A program made the position numbers and the translations under genes. The notes under the pieces are model-generated. The model did not search any database. It worked only from the letters and a program-made list of their open reading frames with translations, and was not told the origin of the DNA. Source: Ceratotherium simum simum (Eukaryota; Chordata; Mammalia; Perissodactyla; Rhinocerotidae). From it: a stretch of 64,000 nt of DNA. The stretch lies in the NCBI RefSeq assembly GCF_000283155.1, contig NW_004454177.1:29791110-29855109 (forward strand), in the 5' to 3' direction. Shown in pieces: positions 58,576 through 64,000 of this stretch. Each line of letters starts with the position of its first letter. Position 1 is the first letter of the stretch.

Positions 58576-60284
58576 CAAATTGTTCATCTTGAATGACATA
58601 ACTATGAACTCTCAGAATATGGAGAAAAGGAGAGAAATTAAAAAAAATCAAGACAGGCATTCCAACATCCACTAAATAGAAATTCTAGAATGAGAGAACA
58701 CAAAAAATTTAAGAGAAAAATGACAAAATTACAGAAGGATATAATTTCAATAATCTTAAAAAGTCATTTATTTTATATTTAAAGAATTCTCTGACTATCA
58801 AGTAGAACGGGATAAAAAGATTTAAACCTAGAAATATTTTGGTAAAATTTATGAATTTGAAGGGAAATTACAAAAGCTTTCAGAAACGAAAAAAATAAGC
58901 AAGTTGTTTCCAAAGGAATAAGAACTCAGACTGACATCGCTTTGACTACCACCAGCTCCAAGCTTGATGATAATGGGGCGATGCATTCAAAGATCAGATG
59001 TAAATGATATTTTGGATTCGTAATTCCAAATCCATCCAAGTGTCAAGCAAAAAAATATTTCAGACAGACTCAGATAATTTATGTCTCATATACACTTCTT
59101 TCAAAAATTTTCTTGAGTGTGTATTCAAACAAAAAGATAAATACATCCAAGATAGAAGGTATTTAATCCAAGGCAGGTGGGACTAAACTAGGAGGGCAAA
59201 TAGTACAAATCAAAGATGACAACTATGCAGGAGGCCTAGAAAGCAGTACATCCAAACTAGAACAAGTTAATCATAAAGCGTGTCTTTAAGAAGAAAGCGG
59301 GTTTGATCAATAGATTGTGTAATTAGGAAAATAAAGACCTCCATTGGTCTCCTTTATCAACAAGAAACAAACAGAGAAATACAACTCTGGAAAATGTTTT
59401 AAATTTTTTAAAAACTTGAAAATACAATTATGTGTCTAATATGAAATGAGCTAAAAGGTGATATAATTTTAAGTAAACACTTGAATATAAGAGAAGAGAA
59501 TTTATTTTACCTAGGCATGTAGAAAATTCTTATTTGAGTTGCAAGACTTTATAAAATAGAATTGAATTTCTTTTCTTTGGTCAAATCACTGTATTGCTTA
59601 TTTAGAGAGATATTTTACCTATTCATAAGCTTGTTTCCATGAGTAATCTTTAGACTGAATAGTAGGCGAAGCATTCAAGAGAGTTGATTTTAGTTACAGA
59701 ATGTGAATGTTCTAATCACGGAAGCTTGAAAATGTCCACTTTATGTTATAATTGCCAGAAGCCAGACACAGGAGGAGCAGAGGAGAGAAGCCGTGTATTA
59801 GTTAATTTCTTCTTCTTACATAGCAAGGAATCAGTAGGTATGTTTAACAATTACAGACTAAAAGTAGCGACGTATGATTTTACAGTTAAAAAATACAACT
59901 ATAAGAAGGACATAAAACTACAAAAACAAAAATGAGGCAGGGAAAGAAGAGGAAAATAGAGACAGTAGATAATGTAACTGTGCTAAATTTCAGCTACAAT
60001 GGTAAAATGCCAAGAGATATCGTCCAATTGATAAAATGATATTGATAAATCAAAAAATAAAGGTGTGAAAACATTTAGGTTAATGGTTGTAAGTATAACA
60101 TTCATTTGTAAAAATTAATATCAGAAAGTGGGGTAGTGTGCCCCTCTAGGAAGTGGGGTGCTATGGTGGGGGAGAGCAGAAAGCATTTTAATTTTACATG
60201 TACCCTTCAATACTATTTGAAATCCTAAATCAGGAGCATGTATCAGTACTATAATAGAAAAATAAAAGGACCAAAAGTTATAAA

Positions 60285-60400
60285 AATGTATGTACACATA
60301 TACATACATATATATGTCTATGTGTATACATGTGCATGTAGATACACGGTACATGGAAACATGCATATACATGAATATATGAACATACTATATACATATC
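60285..60400. repeat. TA/CA/TG-rich low-complexity tract
   Basis: Imperfect 'acatatac' and 'tatgtgtata' motifs. The frames at 60121-60372 (-) and 60238-60429 (+) read through it and are artefacts. Confidence 0.8.
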
Positions 60401-61059
60401 CAGCCGTTCAGATTTTGTTTTTCCTTTGAAAATGTTTGTAAAACTCACATAGGTACCTATTTTTGAATAGCTGATGCTGTCTTTTAATCAAGATCTGTAT
60501 GCTTTCTAGTTGCACAATTCTGCAACATCACTGTCAGTATTCCTTCCTATGGGTCAAGCAGATTCTAGGGACAATGAATACATATGGTCCAATAAATTGT
60601 AAACTCTATTAAATACACAAAGTTAATCTCATGACTCTGACAGGGTGGTATATCCAGCTTCATGGGCTTTATTATTTTTCCTTGATCATTAGGGCTTAAA
60701 ATGCGCAGTTTCTCAAGAAAGAAGCTGAACTGTTACCCATCCAGAAGATTTCTTGTGCACTGGTTGCTGTTCTGAAGAGTATTTTAATCTCTCAGTGGAA
60801 TACATTTGGAGGGTAATGATTTTAAGATGCTAAAATCCCACAGCACAGAAATTTGGCCAGATCATGATCCAAACAGAATTCACAAAAACTGTGGAGTTGG
60901 AGGAGGCCAACACTATCTGATCAGTACACCGCCTTGCCTCATCCACACTATTCCAGGAGTAACTTTGATAAACGTTAACATAAACAAATAAACCTGTTTT
61001 TTTCTAATTAAGAGTATACCTGTTAACATTTTTTAATTGTCAATTTTTCAAATTCTGGT
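60401..61059. other. Single-copy sequence up to an L1 insertion site
   Basis: No gene or named repeat. It ends with the target duplication tctagtatct at 61060-61069. Confidence 0.4.
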
Positions 61060-61104
61060 TCTAGTATCTTTTTTTTTAACTCTATTGAGGAATAATTCAC
61101 AAAT

Positions 61105-61455
61105 TTTATTAGCACTGTCGAGTCAATTCTGACTCCTAGCGACCCTGTGTACAGCAGAGCAGAACCCTGCCCAGTCTCTTTGCACCATCCTCTCACCTCT
61201 GGTGCTATATCAGACAATGTTCTGCTGCTATTCATTGGGTTTTCATAGTCAGTTTTTTCGGGAGTGGGTGGCCAGGTCCTTCTTCCTAGTTTGTCTTATT
61301 CTGGAAGCTCCGCTGAAACCTGTACACTATGGGTGACCCTGCTGGTATTAGAAACACCAGTGACACAGCATCACAGCAACACGCTGACCGGGAAACGAAC
61401 CCAGGCTATGGTGGTGAGAACGCCGAATGTTAACAACTAGACTACCCATGCTAGC
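61105..61455 (-). mobile_element. tRNA-Glu-headed SINE with RTE/BovB-like tail
   Basis: Read on the minus strand it opens with a region very like tRNA-Glu: 'gtagtctagttgttaacatt', 'cggcgttctcaccaccatag' and 'cctgggttcgtttcccggtc'. A unique body follows, and it ends 'agggtcgctaggagtcagaa' and 'ttgactcgacag', then a short A-rich end. That terminal phrase parallels the tails of RTE/BovB LINEs and of SINEs they mobilise (e.g. AfroSINE, Bov-tA). Flanks taattcacaaat (61093-61104) and taattgacaaat (61456-61467) match at 11 of 12. It is clearly not an ERE. Confidence 0.85.
61391..61444 (-). promoter_or_regulatory. RNA polymerase III internal promoter (A and B boxes) of the tRNA-Glu SINE
   Basis: On the minus strand the A-box-like TAGTCTAGTTG is at 61434-61444 and the B-box-like GGTTCGTTTCC at 61391-61401, 32 bases apart, the usual tRNA gene spacing. 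The B box has one departure from GGTTCGANTCC. Activity is not implied. Confidence 0.75.
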
Positions 61456-62847
61456 TAATTGACAAATATAATTGTATATATTTAAAATATACAACAGGAT
61501 GATTTGATTTACATATACATTGTAGAATGATTACTACGATCAAGGTCATGTAGTTAACATAGGTAACTCTTTTTGTGTGTGTGTGGTGAGAATGCTTAAG
61601 ATCTACTCTCAGCAACTTTCAAGTATACACTATCATATTATTAACTATAGTCATCCTGCTGAAATAGATCCTCAGAATTTATTCCTCTGAGAACTGAAAA
61701 TTTGTGACCTTTGACCTACACCATCCCATTTCGCCAAAGCCAACCCCAACCACCCTGCTCTGACAACTACCATTCTATTCTCTGTTTCTATAAAATCGGC
61801 ATTTTGTTTTTGTTTTTTGTTTTAAGAATCCACATAAAAGTGATACCATACAGTTTTTGTCTTTATCTTTCTGGCTTATTTCACATAGCATAATGCCCTC
61901 GAGATACACCCATGTTGCTGTATAGGGCAGGATTTCCTTCTTTTTATGGCTGAATACTATTCCATTGTGATTTTTATTCCACATTTTCTTTATCCAGTCA
62001 TCCAATGAGGGACGCTTAGCTTGTTTGCTTATCTTAGCTATTATGAGTAATGCTGCAATAAACATGGGAGTGCAGATATCTCTCCAAGATACTGATTTCA
62101 ATTTCCTTGGCTATATCCCCAGGAGTGGAATTGCTGGATCATATGATAGTTCAATTCTTAATTTTTTGAGGAACTGCAATATTATTTTCTATAATGCTTG
62201 CACCAATTTACATTCCCACCAACAGTGTATGAGTTCCCTTTTCTCCTCATCTTCACTATCGCTTTGTTATCTCTTGTCATTTTGGTAACAGCCATCCTAA
62301 CAGGTGTGAGGTGATATCTCGTTGTGGTTTTGATTTGCATTTCCCCGATGATTAGTGATGTTGAGCACCTTTTCATATACCTATTGGCCATCTGTATATC
62401 TTCTTTGGAAAATCTCTATTTAGGCCCTTTGCCCATTTTTTAATTGGTATATTTGCTTTTTTTGCTATTGAGTTGTATGAGTTCTTTATACATTTTGACA
62501 ATTACTTATCAGACATATGGTTTGCAAATATTTTCTCCCATTCTGTAGGTTACATTTTTAATTTATTGATTATTTTCTTTGCTGTGCAGAAGTTCTTTAG
62601 TTTAACATAGTCCCACTTGTTTATTTTAGTTTTTGTTGCCTGTGCTTTTGGTGTCTTATCCAAGAAATCATTGCCGAGACCAACGTCAAGGATATTTTTC
62701 CCTATGTTTTCTTCTAAGAGTTTTATGGTTTCAGGTATTACATTTAAGTCTTTGATCCATTTTGAGTTAATTTTTGTGAATGGTGTAAGAGAGTTGTCCA
62801 GTTTCATTCTTTCGCATGGGGATATCCAGTTTTCCCAACACCATTCT

Positions 62848-63060
62848 GGAGACATCACATTATCTGATTTCAAGCTCTGTTACAAAACTATAGCAATCAA
62901 AACAGTATGGTACTGGCATAAAAACAGGTATGTAGACCAGTGGGAGAGATAGAGAGCCCAGATATAAACTCATGCATATACAGTCAACTAATTTTTGACA
63001 AGGGTAGCAAGAACACACAATGGGGAAAGGGCAGTTTCTTCAATAAATGGTGTTGAGAAA
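62848..63060 (+). mobile_element. L1 LINE, inverted 5' segment of the same twin-primed insertion
   Basis: Plus-sense ORF2 text 'ggagacatcacattatctga', 'aactatagcaatcaaaacag', 'tatggtactggcataaaaac' and 'cttcaataaatggtgttgag'. In L1 this lies immediately upstream of the segment that ends (in minus sense) at 62847. Both segments contain aatggtgttg, so they meet at one point of the element with about 15 bp shared. Confidence 0.95.
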
Positions 63061-63099
63061 TCTAGTATCTCCTTTTTCATGAATCCTTTACTAATCATC

Positions 63100-63830
63100 C
63101 CAATCCACATTTATTTAAGCACTCATTCATTTGTGAGTGCCATGAATGAACATCATTTATTGAGCACTAATTATTTATCAGGTAGTAAAATACACACATA
63201 AATGAAAGTTATAGACCTTGTCCTCAATGTAGGCAGGTCAACACATAATAAAGGAAATGAAGTGCTCGTGATAGAGGGGAGCATAGAACGCTTCAGGAAC
63301 ACAGAGGGATACCCAACCCAGTCTAGTGAGAAAGGAGAAAAAGTTAGTGATCAGGATTCTAGAAGGAATATCTGAATTCAGTTGTGAAGGATGAGTAAGT
63401 GTTAACCAGCAAAGAAGAGTGCAAAGAGTCTTCCAGGCAGGAGATACCATTAAAACATCTATTAACTGTACTCCTGATTTGCATAGTTTTCTAATTTGTA
63501 TTCCTAAAGAAGTCTCCTTGGCTGCTTGTGGAGAGTGAATTGAGCGAGTCAAGGATGGAAGCAAAGAACCATGTGTAGACTTTTGCAGTGATCTGTGTGA
63601 AAGATGATTATGGCTTGGACGGTGGTTGTAGAAAAGATGAAAAGAATAGGAGGGATTTGCGATATATTTTGGAAAAAGTGATGATATTACCAGATGATGG
63701 GTTATTTGCTAGGAAATGAAGGAAAAATAAGAACAAAAAATAATTCCCAGTAACCAGATGGATAGTGGTAATTTTACTGCCATAGGGCAGTCTGGGGAAC
63801 AACATGTTTGGAGGCGGGAGGTAATTAATA
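63100..63830 (-). mobile_element. L2 LINE, inverted, about 700 bp
   Basis: 'catcatttattgagcactaa' (3' end), 'cttgtcctcaatgtaggcag', 'tgaattcagttgtgaaggat', 'cagtgatctgtgtgaaagat', 'gattatggcttggacggtgg' and 'taaccagatggatagtggta' are the reverse complement of L2 from its 3' end into the ORF2 C-terminal region. Frames are destroyed. Confidence 0.72.
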
Positions 63831-63923
63831 ACTTAATATTTTCATATACCTTGTGTTCCTAATTAGGCAAAACAAAATCTCTTGAGTCCTAAGTATGACA
63901 TGTTACTAAAAGAATAACTCTTT

Positions 63924-64000
63924 GGGCCGGCCCCGTGGCTTAGCGGTTGGGTGCGCGCGCTCTGCTGCTGTCGGCCTGGGTTCGGATCCCGGGCGCGCAC
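63924..64000 (+). mobile_element. Young ERE1 SINE, cut by the window edge
   Basis: Near-consensus head with TGGCTTAGCGG as A box (63936-63946) and GGTTCGGATCC as B box (63979-63989), high CpG content and no visible decay. Only the first 77 bases are in view. Confidence 0.96.

Larger units (their letters stand above)
57320..60275 (+). mobile_element. L1/HAL1-like LINE, strongly decayed, with three ERE insertions
   Basis: A-rich text such as 'gaacaaaagagaactttaaa' and 'acacttagagaagtaaaaga' resembles the ORF1 start of HAL1-type L1 relatives. Downstream, 'gacaactatgcaggaggcct', 'agaaagcagtacatccaaac' and 'aaataaaggtgtgaaaacat' resemble their 3' part. No reverse transcriptase motif is visible, which fits HAL1 (an L1 relative without ORF2). 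No frame is intact. Removing the three SINEs (57626-58575) leaves a continuous element. Family assignment is by memory and the outer limits are approximate. Confidence 0.5.
61070..62847 (-). mobile_element. L1 LINE, 3' segment of a twin-primed (5'-inverted) insertion
   Basis: It starts with a T run (61070-61077, the reversed poly-A end) and reversed 3'UTR ('aactctattgaggaataatt'), continues through the reversed ORF2 C-terminus (frame 61775-62101 on the minus strand reads '[20 protein letters not shown]') and polymerase-distal region, and stops at 'tttcccaacaccattctgg'. Frames are broken. The SINE at 61105-61455 is nested in its 3'UTR. Together with 62848-63060 it is one insertion bounded by tctagtatct at 61060-61069 and 63061-63070. 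Confidence 0.95.

Noticed and set aside
60121..60429. Tyr/Ile/His-rich frames on both strands
   Set aside because: They translate a TA/CA/TG low-complexity tract.
61383..61450. Functional tRNA-Glu gene on the minus strand
   Set aside because: The acceptor stem is not formed, the B box is altered and it continues into a SINE body with a target duplication.
1..64000. CRISPR array, prophage, operon or other prokaryotic system
   Set aside because: The sequence is mammalian throughout: poly-A-tailed SINEs and LINEs, no long gene-dense frames, no regularly spaced direct repeats.

Overview
The window is mammalian nuclear DNA: AT-rich, without any recognisable host gene, and packed with interspersed repeats of several ages. 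The best clue to the organism is a set of 13 copies of one tRNA-headed SINE whose left end carries the GGCCGGCCC..GTGGCTTAGCGGTT signature of the equine repetitive elements (ERE). Copies range from old and diverged to near-consensus, so the source is a perissodactyl and most probably an equid (horse, ass or zebra). One 100-N assembly gap lies inside a young ERE copy.

Layout. 1-8.7 kb: diffuse single-copy sequence with L2, MIR and MaLR (MLT1) fossils, two ERE SINEs, and a MER20 transposon nested in an MLT1 LTR. 8.7-12.4 kb: an old plus-strand L1 broken by a small DNA transposon and an ERE. 13.6-19.8 kb: an L1 with a complete-looking 5' part (repeat-bearing 5'UTR, dead ORF1, dead ORF2) but no 3' end, hit by an ERE with a perfect 17-bp target duplication. 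20-37 kb: mostly single-copy sequence with MIR, L2, MaLR, ERE and two L1 3' fragments. 37.5-43.9 kb: a continuous block of minus-strand L1 with a nested L1 fragment and a flanking ERE. 44-57 kb: mostly single-copy sequence with MIR, L2, MER5A-like pieces and one short, fairly young L1 (47.8-48.6 kb). 57.3-60.3 kb: an L1/HAL1-like element with three ERE insertions. 61-63 kb: a complete 5'-inverted (twin-primed) L1 with a perfect 10-bp target duplication, which itself contains a different SINE with a tRNA-Glu-like head and an RTE/BovB-like tail. 63.1-64 kb: an L2 copy and the start of a young ERE cut by the window edge.

No cellular protein-coding gene, functional RNA gene, CRISPR array or operon is supported. 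Every longer open frame either falls in a transposon or has no recognisable domain. I see no evidence for a new multi-gene biological system. The most informative items are the nested insertion histories (61-63 kb, 13.6-19.8 kb, 3.4-3.9 kb), the tRNA-Glu/RTE-tailed SINE, the possible short 3' transduction of the 47.8-kb L1, and two compact palindromes in otherwise unexplained sequence. Repeat family names are recalled from memory of the consensus sequences; boundaries without a target-site duplication are accurate to some tens of bases.
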